Assembly (NCBI GenBank): GCA_011523945.1
Contig: WTFU01000063.1
Location: forward strand, 55,720-119,719
DNA length: 64,000 nt
Source: Mariniblastus sp.
GTDB taxonomy: Bacteria; Planctomycetota; Planctomycetia; Pirellulales; Pirellulaceae
Direction: 5' to 3'
Shown: positions 18,831 through 29,624 of the stretch, in pieces
Numbering within the stretch: the stretch's first letter is position 1
How the letters are laid out: each line of letters begins with the position of its first letter
Translations under genes and position numbers: made by a program
The notes under the pieces: generated by a model
Told to the model about the DNA's origin: nothing
The model's input: the letters and a program-made list of their open reading frames with translations, nothing else
Database searches by the model: none

Positions 18831-19196
18831 TCATGATTCGATTAAGACCGTATCATCGTCTTCATAAGGCGGGCTACAACAGCAGAGCAACCTTAGTACG
18901 ACCGAGCCGTCATTTGAGATTTGATGAATCTGGCCGGGCGGAATCGAGACTGCATCGCCAACGCTCACGTGCTGTGTCTGGCCTTCGATTGTCATGACTC
19001 CCTGGCCCTCGGTAATGAAATAAATCTCTTCCGCTTTGATGTGATAGTGCGGAATCGTTTGCCCGCCAATCGGAACACGCGCCTCCGCTAGACTTTGATT
19101 ACGAATCGAAGAATTCCGATACGATAACAACTCTCTAATTTCGGAAGAATCTTTCGTGGTGAACGAAGGAACAACATTTAGGTTTTTTACATCCAT
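18831..19196 (-). CDS. Cupin-domain protein
   Basis: PHYHIKAEEIYFITEGQGVMTIEGQTQHVSVGDAVSIPPGQIHQISN. Confidence 0.9.
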   Translation of the reverse strand: MDVKNLNVVPSFTTKDSSEIRELLSYRNSSIRNQSLAEARVPIGGQTIPHYHIKAEEIYFITEGQGVMTIEGQTQHVSVGDAVSIPPGQIHQISNDGSVVLRLLCCCSPPYEDDDTVLIES

Positions 19197-19255
19197 AGTT
19201 GAAATCCTGACTGTAATTTAAATTGGATTAGACGAAAGGCGAATCGAGTTGTTGT

Positions 19256-20347
19256 TCATTGCTTCCAAAAGCCAATGCGACCATCGCTTCCCGAGGCCCA
19301 TCCTCGAGTGCCTTTCGGTGAAAACTGAATCGAATGAAATCCTGTTTCGGAAATTCGCTTCCATGTATGGCCAAAGTCAAAAGAAATATCTGTCCCGCTG
19401 GGACCTACCGTAATTGCGCATGGGGTTCCACGATGGATAGCATGGGTTACGCAACTCCGAAAACCAGAGGGAGGTTTGGCAGCGTTGGGAATGTTCCATG
19501 TCATTCCTCCATCTGAGGAAACGGCGTAATTGTGAGTTTTGTCATCGGCTAATGTATAATTTCCACCAACGACAACCCCGCATTTTTGATTGAAGAAGCA
19601 AACGGAAAAAATTCCCGAGGACGGATCTCTTGGAATGGGCACGTTCGCCATTTCCCACTGTTTTCCGGCATCCTGTGAAATTGCGATCCGACTGGTGTCG
19701 TTGACTTGACCCTTGAGTGCACTACCTAAAGCAATATAGATATTCGACCCGAACGTTGTGATCATGTTGGTACCACTGGCGGCGAAACCTGCCTCTCCCG
19801 GTCGTGTTTCGGGTGAGTTATTTGCTGGTTTCCAAGTTACGCCACCGTCGGAGGTTGTCAGAAGAAATATTTTTCCATCAATTGGATCACCCATGATGAT
19901 TCCGTTTTCTTGATCTAAAAAAGAGAGTGCGTCAAGAAATACTTTCTCGTCTTTATTTTCATACACGCGTTGCCAGTCATTCCCTCCATTGGTGCTGCGG
20001 TAAACACAGGCAGGCGTACCCGATGTCATGGCGACGATGGTTTGCGGATTGATGGCGTGAATATCGCGAAAATCAAGATTTTCAGCCCCCGGAACAATAC
20101 AGACATTCCAAGTTTTACCGCCGTTCGTGGAGTGGGCAATCGTTCCGCCTGTTCCACTGGCCCAAATGGTCGAATCCGAAAAAACGTGGAGCCCGCGAAG
20201 ACTAGCCTTCGTGTCGAGTTGAATAACTTGCCAGGGATCGGCTGAGTGATTTTCTTCTTCTGCTCGTTCGTTGCCTTGGGTAAAACCGCAGCAAAAGCCC
20301 GAAATAGCGATAATCATAAGTAATTTATCGACTGGTTTTGTTTTCAT
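19256..20347 (-). CDS. Secreted YCF48/BNR-repeat-like beta-propeller protein
   Basis: Repeated 'S.NGGKTW', 'STNGGNDWQRV', 'TSDGGVTWKP', 'SSDGGMTWN', 'HTWKRI' blades; start 20347 (MKTKPVDKL). Confidence 0.82.
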   Translation of the reverse strand: MKTKPVDKLLMIIAISGFCCGFTQGNERAEEENHSADPWQVIQLDTKASLRGLHVFSDSTIWASGTGGTIAHSTNGGKTWNVCIVPGAENLDFRDIHAINPQTIVAMTSGTPACVYRSTNGGNDWQRVYENKDEKVFLDALSFLDQENGIIMGDPIDGKIFLLTTSDGGVTWKPANNSPETRPGEAGFAASGTNMITTFGSNIYIALGSALKGQVNDTSRIAISQDAGKQWEMANVPIPRDPSSGIFSVCFFNQKCGVVVGGNYTLADDKTHNYAVSSDGGMTWNIPNAAKPPSGFRSCVTHAIHRGTPCAITVGPSGTDISFDFGHTWKRISETGFHSIQFSPKGTRGWASGSDGRIGFWKQ

Positions 20348-20597
20348 TGGAATCCTTAGCTGATTTATAAAGGGTCGTCCCAACTCCGCACTATCGAACT
20401 GTGAGAAAAACGAGTGAACCAGGCTTTGTATTGTTTATAATCAGTTTTTACACAGGCGAGTGGCGGTTGTACAAGCCAGAAAAACGATCTGAGATATGAT
20501 TCGCGGTTAGAATCAGGATAAAAGTTGCTGGGTAACAAATTGAAATGTATGAACACGGAAGCGCCGATTTACGCCACATAATCGCTGGAACTTAGAA

Positions 20598-23453
20598 ATG
20601 ATCAGGCCTAATTTAACTTATCAGATCTGCCTCGGCGTAGTCTTCTTTCTTAATTTAAATTCGCACATTGGATTTGGACAGGATCAGGCAAAGATTAGCT
20701 TTGCAGATCAGGTAGGACCTATTTTTGAAAAGCGTTGTTATTCTTGCCACGGACCTGCCGCTCAAGAGAGTGAATATCGGTTAGATGTCAGAAGTGCCGC
20801 GATGGGTATTGGTGATCGCGGTGATCAGCCGATCAAGGTTGGCGATCGAAAACACAGCCCGTTGTTCACCTTGGTCAGCGGTTCGGCCGATGGTGAACGA
20901 ATGCCCCCATCGGGTTCTGGCGAATCTCTTAGCCGGGAAGAGATAGAGATCATTGGCCAGTGGATAGATGAAGGTGCGAGCTGGCCTGACGAATTTGCGA
21001 ATGAATCAGCGATAGGCTTAGGACGGCAACCAATAGAAACAGATCACTGGTCATTTCAGCCGATAGTCGATTACGTTCCTCCGAAAGTCCGTTGGCCGTC
21101 GTCGGTAAATTTTCCCATTCGAGGGCCGATAGATCAGTTTGTTAGCCAGAAGCTTCAAGAAAACAGACTTCGTCCATCATTAGCGACAGATCGCACAACG
21201 CTAATACGCCGAGTATATCTGAATATGCTTGGTCTTTATCCAACACCCGAACAGGTTCAGACATTTATTGCGGATCAATCCGAAGATGCGTATGCGAATT
21301 TAATCGAACAGGTTTTAGCTAGTCCTCATTACGGTGAACGCTGGGCGCGTCATTGGCTGGATGTTGTCCGTTTTGGTGAATCAACAGGATACGAGGTAAA
21401 TCGAGATCGGGCGAATGCTTATTACTATCGTGACTATGTGATTGACTCACTTAACAGTGATAAGTCCTATCAGGATTTTATCCTCGAACAACTCGCTGGG
21501 GATGCCGTCGGAGCGGATGTTGGAACTGGTTTTCTCGTTGGAGGTGCCTACGACATTGTAAAAAGTCCGGATAAGAACTTGACGCTCATGCAGCGGGAAG
21601 ATGAGTTAGCTGACTATGTGAACACGACCAGCACGACGTTTTTAGGTTTAACGGTCGGATGCGCTCGATGTCACAATCATAAATTTGATCCCATTCTCCA
21701 ATCGGATTACTACGCTCTTCAAGCCGTGTTTGCAGGCGTGCAACACGGTGAGCGAAGACTTAAAGAACATCTAGACCCGTCTGTTCAAACCGAAATGGAT
21801 ACGCTCGAAAAGGAGCGGATAACTTATCAGAAAAAAATTGCCGATCTGAAAAAAAAGCTTCTCCCACTCGACGCTGTTGCGATTGATTTGCCAGCGGTTA
21901 ATGCCAAAAAGAATGTCGATAAATTTCCACCTACGAAAGTGAAGTATATTCGATTCGAAATTTTTCGGACAAACGGTGCGGAGCCTTGTATTGATGAACT
22001 GGAAGTATTTTCACATCAAGATCAAGAAAATGTCGCTTTGGCGTCGAGCGGTTGTAAAGTACGCTCGTCAGGAGACTATCAAAACAATCCGAAACACAAG
22101 TTGGAACACCTTAACGACGGTAAGTATGGAAATGATTTCAGTTGGATATCCAATCAAAAGGGAGCAGGCTGGGTAGAGATTGAATTGCCAAATTTGACGA
22201 TAATCAACCAAGTTGTCTGGGGGCGAGAGAGGAATGGGGCATACGCCGACCGTTTGCCGGTCGGTTACATCATTGAAGTTTCAGCCGACGGGAAAAACTA
22301 TCAGCGGGTTTCCGGTTCGTCGAGACGGCCATCGAATGGGGCGGGTTCTTCTGTGTTAGATTTGGATGCGATACGCCTCCTTTCTGAAGTAGATGCTGCA
22401 AAAGCCAAACAATTGTTGACGAGGTTGAACCAAACGGAATCCAGGCTTACCAAATTGACTCAGTCGATTCCGACTGCCTATGTCGGTAATTTTTCCAAAC
22501 CGCCGATCATCAAACGTCTGTACCGTGGTGATCCACTTTCTCCCCGCGAAGAAGTTTACCCAGACGCGTTAGCGGTTATGGGGACACTGGGAATGACTTC
22601 CGAAGAGCCCGAACAAAGTCGGCGACTCAAATTAGCGAAATGGATCGCTTCTGAGGATAATCCGTTGACTGCCCGGGTGATGGTTAACCGAGTATGGCAT
22701 TATCACTTTGGTCGAGGATTGGTCTCAACGCCTAGCGATTTGGGAAAAAATGGAGCTGCTCCCAGCCACCCGAAGCTTCTCGATTGGTTAGCAACTCGAT
22801 TTATTGAAAACGACTGGTCGCTAAAATGGCTCCACCGCGAAATTTTATTATCGAGCACATTTCAGCAGTCCAGCCAGCCCCAACCGGAGGCACTTGCCAA
22901 AGATGCTGATTGCAAACTGTTGTGGCGCTTTCCATTGAAACGACTTGAAGCCGAAGCGATTCGAGATTGTATATTACAGCTGACGGGGAAATTAAATTTA
23001 CAGGCGGGGGGGCCGGGGTTTTTACTGTTCAAGATCGATCGTGAAAACGTCCATCATTATTTCCCGTTAGAGAAATTTGGTCCTGAGCATTTCAGGCGGA
23101 TGATTTACATGACCAAGATTCGTCAGGAGCAAGATGAAGTATTCGGCGTGTTTGATTGTCCAGATGGAGGTCAGACCATTCCCAATCGTAATCAGTCGAC
23201 AACAGCGCTGCAGTCGCTGAATATGCTCAATAGTAAGTTCATGATAGAGCAAGCTAAATTTTTATCTGAACGGTTGCAACATGAAGCAGGAAGCGGTGTG
23301 GACGAGCAAATTAACCATGCTTTTGACTTGGCTTTTGCACGAAACCCTACGGCAGTGGAGCTGGAGGATGCAAAAGCACTAATCCAGGAATTTGGCTTGG
23401 CGGCTTTTTGCCGAGCAATCTTAAATTCAAATGAATTTTTATTTGTAAGGTGA
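20598..23453 (+). CDS. PSCyt1/DUF1549/DUF1553 secreted haem-binding protein with inserted discoidin-like domain
   Basis: CYSCHGPAAQESEYRLDVRS (PSCyt1), LRPSLATDRTTLIRRVYLNMLGLYPTPEQ (DUF1549), CARCHNHKFDPI, VNRVWHYHFGRGLVSTPSDLG (DUF1553); inserted YIRFEIFRTNGAEPCIDELEVF... Confidence 0.93.
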   Translation: MIRPNLTYQICLGVVFFLNLNSHIGFGQDQAKISFADQVGPIFEKRCYSCHGPAAQESEYRLDVRSAAMGIGDRGDQPIKVGDRKHSPLFTLVSGSADGERMPPSGSGESLSREEIEIIGQWIDEGASWPDEFANESAIGLGRQPIETDHWSFQPIVDYVPPKVRWPSSVNFPIRGPIDQFVSQKLQENRLRPSLATDRTTLIRRVYLNMLGLYPTPEQVQTFIADQSEDAYANLIEQVLASPHYGERWARHWLDVVRFGESTGYEVNRDRANAYYYRDYVIDSLNSDKSYQDFILEQLAGDAVGADVGTGFLVGGAYDIVKSPDKNLTLMQREDELADYVNTTSTTFLGLTVGCARCHNHKFDPILQSDYYALQAVFAGVQHGERRLKEHLDPSVQTEMDTLEKERITYQKKIADLKKKLLPLDAVAIDLPAVNAKKNVDKFPPTKVKYIRFEIFRTNGAEPCIDELEVFSHQDQENVALASSGCKVRSSGDYQNNPKHKLEHLNDGKYGNDFSWISNQKGAGWVEIELPNLTIINQVVWGRERNGAYADRLPVGYIIEVSADGKNYQRVSGSSRRPSNGAGSSVLDLDAIRLLSEVDAAKAKQLLTRLNQTESRLTKLTQSIPTAYVGNFSKPPIIKRLYRGDPLSPREEVYPDALAVMGTLGMTSEEPEQSRRLKLAKWIASEDNPLTARVMVNRVWHYHFGRGLVSTPSDLGKNGAAPSHPKLLDWLATRFIENDWSLKWLHREILLSSTFQQSSQPQPEALAKDADCKLLWRFPLKRLEAEAIRDCILQLTGKLNLQAGGPGFLLFKIDRENVHHYFPLEKFGPEHFRRMIYMTKIRQEQDEVFGVFDCPDGGQTIPNRNQSTTALQSLNMLNSKFMIEQAKFLSERLQHEAGSGVDEQINHAFDLAFARNPTAVELEDAKALIQEFGLAAFCRAILNSNEFLFVR

Positions 23454-23456
23454 GCT

Positions 23457-24947
23457 GTGAGACCAAAATTAATACCGTCCCACCTGTTGAATCGCCGTTC
23501 GTTTCTAGCCAATACGATGACTGGCTTAAGCGGAATCGCGTTAACTCAACTGCTTGCCTCCGAACGTTTACTTGCGAATACGGATGACAAAAAATCTCCA
23601 ATTCGGCCAATGATTTTGCCCGAACAGCCGGCGTTGGAACGGCAACCTCATTTTCCCGCTGCCGCGAAAAATGTAATCATGATCTTTTGTGCTGGAGCGT
23701 GTAGCCAAATAGACACTTTTGACTACAAGCCAGAATTGATTCGCATGCACGGGCAGGCGATGCCGGGCGAAAAAGTAGTAACGTTTCAGGGTGAGCAGGG
23801 AAGTTTGCAGAAAAGCCCCTGGGAGTTCAAACCACGCGGAGAAAGCGGCAAGATGGTCTCGACGTTAGTCGATCATATTGGCGAAATGGCAGACGATATT
23901 TGTTTTCTTCACTCACTGACGGGGAAAACCAACACCCACGGTCCGGGTGAGAATTTTATGTCGACAGGTTTTACGCTCGATGGTTTTCCCAGCATTGGTG
24001 CCTGGGCGACTTATGCGCTTGGAAGTGAAAATAATGAACTGCCGGCATTTGTAGCGATTCCGGATCCGCGCGGAACGCCCCAGTCCAGTGTCAACAATTG
24101 GGGTCCCGGTTTTTTGCCGGCTGTATTTCAGGGTACTGATTTTAACGCTGCCAATCCGATCCGAAATCTCGCTCGACCGGGCGGAATCTCCAATCGAGAA
24201 GATGTTGCTACCCGCGCCTTTTTGAAGCGTATGAATGAGCGGCATTTAACCCAGTTTCCGGGAGACACGGAATTAGCGGCTCGGATAGCGAGTTACGAAC
24301 TGGCGGCAAAAATGCAATTGAGTGTTCCGGAGATTAGCGATTTATCGACCGAGCCGGAACATATTTTATCTTTGTACGGGGCGAACGATCCAACCAATGA
24401 ACTGAAATCCAGTTTTGCTAAAAACTGTATTTTGGCGCGGCGACTAGTAGAGAAAGGCGTTCGCTTTGTTCAGTTATTCAACGGCGCCTACCAAACTGGT
24501 GGTGAAGGAACCAGCAATTGGGATGGCCATAAATTTCTTGAGAAACAATATGCCGTCCATGGACAGATACTCGACCAGCCTGTCGCCGGGCTTCTTAAAG
24601 ATCTAAAGCAAAGAGGACTGCTCGAAGATACGTTGGTCGTTTGGTGTACTGAATTTGGACGAATGCCAACGTTCCAGGCAGGAGCAAGCGGTCGAGATCA
24701 TAATCCGTCGGGCTTTACTGCGTGGTTAGCCGGTGCGGGAGTCAAAAAAGGCTTCAGTTTCGGTGCGACCGACGAGTTCAGTTACAAAGCAGTTGAGGAT
24801 GTCGTTTCTGTCTATGATTTTCACGCCACAATACTTCATCTGTTAGGACTGGATCATGAGCGATTGAGTTTTTATCACGATGGAATTGAGCGTCGTTTGA
24901 CCGACGTACACGGAAACGTCATCAAACAGATTCTGAAAGGCACCTAA
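23457..24947 (+). CDS. DUF1501 family secreted protein (sulfatase-fold-like)
   Basis: [73 protein letters not shown] start 3 nt after the previous stop. Confidence 0.93.
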   Translation: MRPKLIPSHLLNRRSFLANTMTGLSGIALTQLLASERLLANTDDKKSPIRPMILPEQPALERQPHFPAAAKNVIMIFCAGACSQIDTFDYKPELIRMHGQAMPGEKVVTFQGEQGSLQKSPWEFKPRGESGKMVSTLVDHIGEMADDICFLHSLTGKTNTHGPGENFMSTGFTLDGFPSIGAWATYALGSENNELPAFVAIPDPRGTPQSSVNNWGPGFLPAVFQGTDFNAANPIRNLARPGGISNREDVATRAFLKRMNERHLTQFPGDTELAARIASYELAAKMQLSVPEISDLSTEPEHILSLYGANDPTNELKSSFAKNCILARRLVEKGVRFVQLFNGAYQTGGEGTSNWDGHKFLEKQYAVHGQILDQPVAGLLKDLKQRGLLEDTLVVWCTEFGRMPTFQAGASGRDHNPSGFTAWLAGAGVKKGFSFGATDEFSYKAVEDVVSVYDFHATILHLLGLDHERLSFYHDGIERRLTDVHGNVIKQILKGT

Positions 24948-24993
24948 GAATCAAAATACTGAGTCCGGCAATCAACATCCGGAATACGGTGAA

Positions 24994-26454
24994 CTACTTT
25001 TTTGGAATCTGCCGCAGCGTCGCGACTAAATAGTCCCAATATTTCTTGACACTTGCGATCTCACATTTTTCGTCGGGCGAGTGTGGATTTTTGATAGTCG
25101 GTCCAAAAGAAATCATATCCAATCCCGGATAGACGCTACCAATAATTCCACATTCCAGTCCAGCGTGGACAGCATTGACGGTAGGTTCAATGCCGAATAG
25201 ATCAGCGTAAATCTGAGTCATTTGGCGGAGAATTTCTGAATCGGCGTTGGGCTTCCAACCCGGGTAACCACCGGAATGCTCGACATCGGCTCCGGCTAGT
25301 TGAAAAACGGATTCGATCGTTCTCGCGAGGTCATCCCGGGCCGTTTCGACACTGCTTCGTGTTAGGAACTGAACCAGAACATTACCTGATTCAACCAGCA
25401 CACGGGCAAGACTGGTGGACGTTTCGACCAGTCCAGCCATTTCGTCGCTCATACGGGCGACTCCGCACGGGGCTGCATAGACTGCTCGAATCAGATTTTC
25501 CTGTGAAGTTGAATCCATTACCGTTTCCACCGGGGATGCTGGTTCGATGGACGCCATCAGATCCGGTTCTGTTCGAATGAGTTCGGTTTGAATAACACCG
25601 ATCGTCTCTGCAATGTGTTTCTTGAAATGATCGACTTGATCGGAATCGATGACCACAATTGCAAATGATTCACGAGGAATAGCGTTCCTTAAACTGCCAC
25701 CATCAAGCGATGCGACTCTGAGTCCAAATTTCTTTGAGCCTCCCCAAAGAAGACGGTTCATGATTTTATTGGCATTTCCCCGACCGAGATGAATCTCACA
25801 CCCAGAATGCCCGCCACGTAATCCTTTAACTGAGATCTTAAATGCAGTCCCCTCACCGGCAGGAACCTGTTCATAATTCGCTTTGATATTTGTATCGATT
25901 CCACCAGCGCAACCAATGCACAATTCGCCTTCGTCTTCGGTGTCGGTATTTAAGAGAATTGAACCAGTCAAGATACCGGGTTGGAGTTTGAAGGCGCCGG
26001 TCATTCCAGTTTCTTCATCAATCGTGAATAGTGCTTCGACCTGACCGTGTTCGATATCAGTAGCCGACAGGACTGCCATAACCGAGGCGACTCCCATTCC
26101 ATTGTCGGCGCCGAGCGTTGTTCCTTCGGCGGTTAGCCATCCATCATCTGTAATGACCGAACGAATTCCTTCCGTTTCGAAATCGAAAACCGTGTCGGCA
26201 TTCTTTTGATGAACCATATCGAGATGCCCCTGAAGAATCACGCCTTGACGATCTTCCATTCCAGACGTGGCAGGCTTGCGAATAATCACGTTGCCAATTT
26301 CGTCGACAATGGTCTCTAGATTTAAACCCTCCCCGAACTGTTTCATAAATTCGATGACGCGGCCTTCGTTTTTGGAAGGCCTTGGGACAGCATTCAGTTC
26401 TTCGAAATGAGTCCAGACAGCGTTTGGTTTAAGACGGGTTGCGGCTTCATTCAT
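24994..26454 (-). CDS. pepD: Aminoacyl-histidine dipeptidase / cytosol nonspecific dipeptidase (M20, PepD-like)
   Basis: VILQGHLDMVHQKN, TTLGADNGMGVA, FTIDEETGMTGA, LLNTDTEDEGELCIGCAGG, GGHSGCEIHLGRGNANK. Confidence 0.93.
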   Translation of the reverse strand: MNEAATRLKPNAVWTHFEELNAVPRPSKNEGRVIEFMKQFGEGLNLETIVDEIGNVIIRKPATSGMEDRQGVILQGHLDMVHQKNADTVFDFETEGIRSVITDDGWLTAEGTTLGADNGMGVASVMAVLSATDIEHGQVEALFTIDEETGMTGAFKLQPGILTGSILLNTDTEDEGELCIGCAGGIDTNIKANYEQVPAGEGTAFKISVKGLRGGHSGCEIHLGRGNANKIMNRLLWGGSKKFGLRVASLDGGSLRNAIPRESFAIVVIDSDQVDHFKKHIAETIGVIQTELIRTEPDLMASIEPASPVETVMDSTSQENLIRAVYAAPCGVARMSDEMAGLVETSTSLARVLVESGNVLVQFLTRSSVETARDDLARTIESVFQLAGADVEHSGGYPGWKPNADSEILRQMTQIYADLFGIEPTVNAVHAGLECGIIGSVYPGLDMISFGPTIKNPHSPDEKCEIASVKKYWDYLVATLRQIPKK

Positions 26455-26682
26455 GGTTTCGAGCTACAAATAATGGATAGCGGATGTTTGAAGTTATTGT
26501 AGGAATTCGGGGTTTGAATACCACTGCTTTGAACGCTTTTGGAGCGATCGAAGAATGTTTTAGTCTGCCTCAATCTTGTTTTTGAGTTAAATCGTTTAGC
26601 CGGTCGACGTTTTACAGTAGGTCGTTTAGGCTGTGCGTCGATTCTCAATGAATTTCATCGCTCAATTAAAATCTCCACTTTC

Positions 26683-27543
26683 ATGATTTACTTGATATTA
26701 CAAGTTGTATTCGCTTCGTCATTTACGCTGTTTATAAAATGGGCGCAAATTCGAAGGCAGGAAAATGTTATCACGATCGGAGCAATCAATTACATCGTAG
26801 CGGCAGTTTCTATCATCCCCGTCGTTTATGTTTCGAATCTATCTCCCGTATCTTTCGGCGCGATCTGGACGGGAGGCTCTATGGGCGCGGTTTATTTCAT
26901 CGCTTTCTTTTTTGCGATTTACTCGATTCGAAAAGTGGGTGCGTCAACGACGACAGTCGTCAGTGTCCTGTCAATTTTAATGCCGATTGGCTTCGCGGCT
27001 ATTGTTTGGCAGGAAAAACCGGATGCCGTACAGTCCATTGGAATTGGGATGGCGCTGTTAGCGTTGACACTAATCGGTGCTCAGAAAAATCCACATTCAA
27101 GCGATTTTGAAACGAAGTCTCGCTGGATGGTGCCGGTAGTTTTATTTGCGTTTTTTCTTTTATGTGGTTTCAGTCGCCTTTCACAGGAGGCTTTCAAACA
27201 CGTTAGTTCTCCCGAGCATCGCCCAACCTTTATTCTTGCTGCGTTTACAATCGCGGCAATTCCTTCGTTGATTGTGTTGATTTATGGGAGACGCATGCCA
27301 ACGCCCATGGAGTGGTTCATTGGGTTTTTGATGGGAATTTCTAATAATTTACAAACCTATTTTATTTTATTAGCCCTCCATTATTTTGAAGGCTTTATCG
27401 TTTTTCCCGTTACCAGCGCGGGAGGAATTGTCTTGACAACAATCGTCGCAACAGGCTTATTGAAGGAACAATTAAATAAGCGTACGTACGCCGGAATCGC
27501 AATCGCAGTCGTGTCGCTATTCCTCCTGTATTGGATGCCTTAG
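26683..27543 (+). CDS. EamA/DMT-type multispanning permease
   Basis: Approximately 10 hydrophobic segments in tandem; start ATG 26683 (MIYLILQVVFA). Confidence 0.75.
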   Translation: MIYLILQVVFASSFTLFIKWAQIRRQENVITIGAINYIVAAVSIIPVVYVSNLSPVSFGAIWTGGSMGAVYFIAFFFAIYSIRKVGASTTTVVSVLSILMPIGFAAIVWQEKPDAVQSIGIGMALLALTLIGAQKNPHSSDFETKSRWMVPVVLFAFFLLCGFSRLSQEAFKHVSSPEHRPTFILAAFTIAAIPSLIVLIYGRRMPTPMEWFIGFLMGISNNLQTYFILLALHYFEGFIVFPVTSAGGIVLTTIVATGLLKEQLNKRTYAGIAIAVVSLFLLYWMP

Positions 27544-27551
27544 AGCAAGGG

Positions 27552-28340
27552 TTACAGTGATTTGGTGCGACCACCATCAACTGGCAAATTGATGCCGTTG
27601 ATATAAGATGCCAGATCCGACGCGAGAAATGCGATCGCAGTCGCAACTTCACGAGGTTCTGCAAATCGTTTGGTTGGAATAGAGTTCTTCATTGCTTCAC
27701 TGACCGCGTCGGTAGTCTTGCCAGTTTTCTCGGCCTTGTTGGCGATGATCGTACTCAAACGCTCGGTTGCAGTCGCTCCCGGAAGAACATTGTTGACGGT
27801 AATGCCGAAGGAGCCGAGTTCGTTGGCCAGCGTTTTGGACCAACTGGCAACGGCGCCGCGGATTGTGTTAGAGACTCCGAGTCCATCGAGGGGTTGTTTT
27901 ACAGACGTTGAAATTACGTTGATGATCCGCCCAAAACCTGCCGCTTTCATCGCGGGCACGACCGCCTGCGCGAGCAAATGATTGCATTTAAGGTGTTGAG
28001 TAAATGCATTTTCGAATTCCGCCAAGGACGCACCAAAGATATCCCCGCCCGGAGGTCCCCCCGTATTGTTGACCAGAATGTGGAAAGCTGAAGAGCTATT
28101 CAGTTGTTTCTGAACCGTTTCGGCAACCGCCTCCGGATCTTGAAAGTCAGCAACCAAGAAGTGATGGGTCTGGCCATCCGGACAAGGTAATTCGTCTTTT
28201 GCTTGTAATAATCGCTGTTCGTTTCGAGCGACAAGTGTCACGTTAGCACCACACTGCGCAAGGACGATCGCCGAAGCCTTCCCGATTCCCTGCGTACTGC
28301 CGCAGACGAGTGCATTCTTATTTTTCAAGTCGATTTGCAT
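27552..28340 (-). CDS. SDR-family oxidoreductase
   Basis: LVCGSTQGIGKASA, LVNNTGGPPGGD, C-terminal FLASDLASYINGINLPVDGG. Confidence 0.93.
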   Translation of the reverse strand: MQIDLKNKNALVCGSTQGIGKASAIVLAQCGANVTLVARNEQRLLQAKDELPCPDGQTHHFLVADFQDPEAVAETVQKQLNSSSAFHILVNNTGGPPGGDIFGASLAEFENAFTQHLKCNHLLAQAVVPAMKAAGFGRIINVISTSVKQPLDGLGVSNTIRGAVASWSKTLANELGSFGITVNNVLPGATATERLSTIIANKAEKTGKTTDAVSEAMKNSIPTKRFAEPREVATAIAFLASDLASYINGINLPVDGGRTKSL

Positions 28341-28421
28341 TCAGATTCCTTTTTGTTGGTATATTTCATTGTACGGCATTTTCTAATACGCGTTCGAAAC
28401 GAAAGATATTCTGTAACCCCA

Positions 28422-29507
28422 ATGGATCGTAAACTTCGTATTAACGGGCATTCGCATTTGCTTCCTTATCCGGAAGAAATTCCGCAGTTTTTAAAAGACA
28501 ATGAAATCTTTTGGGTCGATCAGGACAAAAAGTACATGTTGCAAAAAGGCTGGAAGCGACCGGTAACGGATTCCAGTTTTTTTCTCGATGAAAAACTCGA
28601 ATGGATGGAACGTTACAAAATCGATCATGCCGTCGTCCTGAATCTATCGCAGTTGTACGGTAATGGCCTGCGTTTGGAAACCATGAAGAAAGCGTTGCGT
28701 TTCCAGAATGATTTCAACGCAAGAATACAGCGAGAAAACCCCTCTAAATTTACTTGCGGGTTTGTCGTTCATCCCGGATACGTCAATGGAGCGTTATGGG
28801 AAATACAGCGCTGCGTCGAAGAACTTGGATTGCGTTTACTTTGTCTGCCAACCCATTACATGGATACGATTGGTTCGTGGCAGTGCATTTTTGATGAAGA
28901 GAATGAAAAGATATTTGAGCTATGCAGTCGGTACAATTTAGCGGTCGAAGTTCATCCTTATGATGGAGAAAAATTCGTAAAGCTTGAAAATCGCGCTTGG
29001 AGGTTTCATTTGATTTGGATGTTAGCTCAGTGTGCGGATGCTTATCATTTTTTGACGCTCAATGGTTATCAGGATAAGTTTCCGGGCATGCGTGTTTGTT
29101 TTGCACACGGTGCGCAGCTAGCACAAATTAATTTGGGCCGGAGGATTCAGGGATTCGACGGCAGACCGGATTTATTTGAAGGAATGCAGCACCCTCGCAA
29201 GGCAGTTGGGCATAAAAACATATTCTTTGACACATTGGTTCACGATACCGGATCGCTAAAACTCTTAATTGAGAATCAAGGCACCAATCAGGTAATCTTA
29301 GGACTCGACGATCCCTATCCATTGGGAGAAATGGAATCCGAGCCGCAATCTTCCTATCCTGGAAAAATTCTCGATCTTGCCATTGAAAGAGAAATTGTTA
29401 ACGAGTCGGAGTATGACGCGATTTGGTCTCAAAACGTAATTCAATGGCTTTGCGGCGACGACCAGGTCGAAAAAAAGCGACTCGTCGATCGAATTTTGTC
29501 TGTTTAA
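28422..29507 (+). CDS. Amidohydrolase-2 family, 2-amino-3-carboxymuconate-6-semialdehyde decarboxylase (ACMSD)-like
   Basis: INGHSHLLP metal motif, MRVCFAHGAQLAQINLGRRIQGFDGRPDLF, FFDTLVHDTGSLKLLIENQGTNQVILGLDDPYPLGEME: strongly ACMSD-like pattern. Confidence 0.78.
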   Translation: MDRKLRINGHSHLLPYPEEIPQFLKDNEIFWVDQDKKYMLQKGWKRPVTDSSFFLDEKLEWMERYKIDHAVVLNLSQLYGNGLRLETMKKALRFQNDFNARIQRENPSKFTCGFVVHPGYVNGALWEIQRCVEELGLRLLCLPTHYMDTIGSWQCIFDEENEKIFELCSRYNLAVEVHPYDGEKFVKLENRAWRFHLIWMLAQCADAYHFLTLNGYQDKFPGMRVCFAHGAQLAQINLGRRIQGFDGRPDLFEGMQHPRKAVGHKNIFFDTLVHDTGSLKLLIENQGTNQVILGLDDPYPLGEMESEPQSSYPGKILDLAIEREIVNESEYDAIWSQNVIQWLCGDDQVEKKRLVDRILSV

Positions 29508-29624
29508 TGGATAGGCATTTACGCACAGGCTTCGTCTTAATTATTTCTCCATCGACCGCTCAATTGCTTGTCTGCGTTTGATTTTTGAAAGAAAATCAAC
29601 TGTCCTGATAGGAGCGAGTGAACG

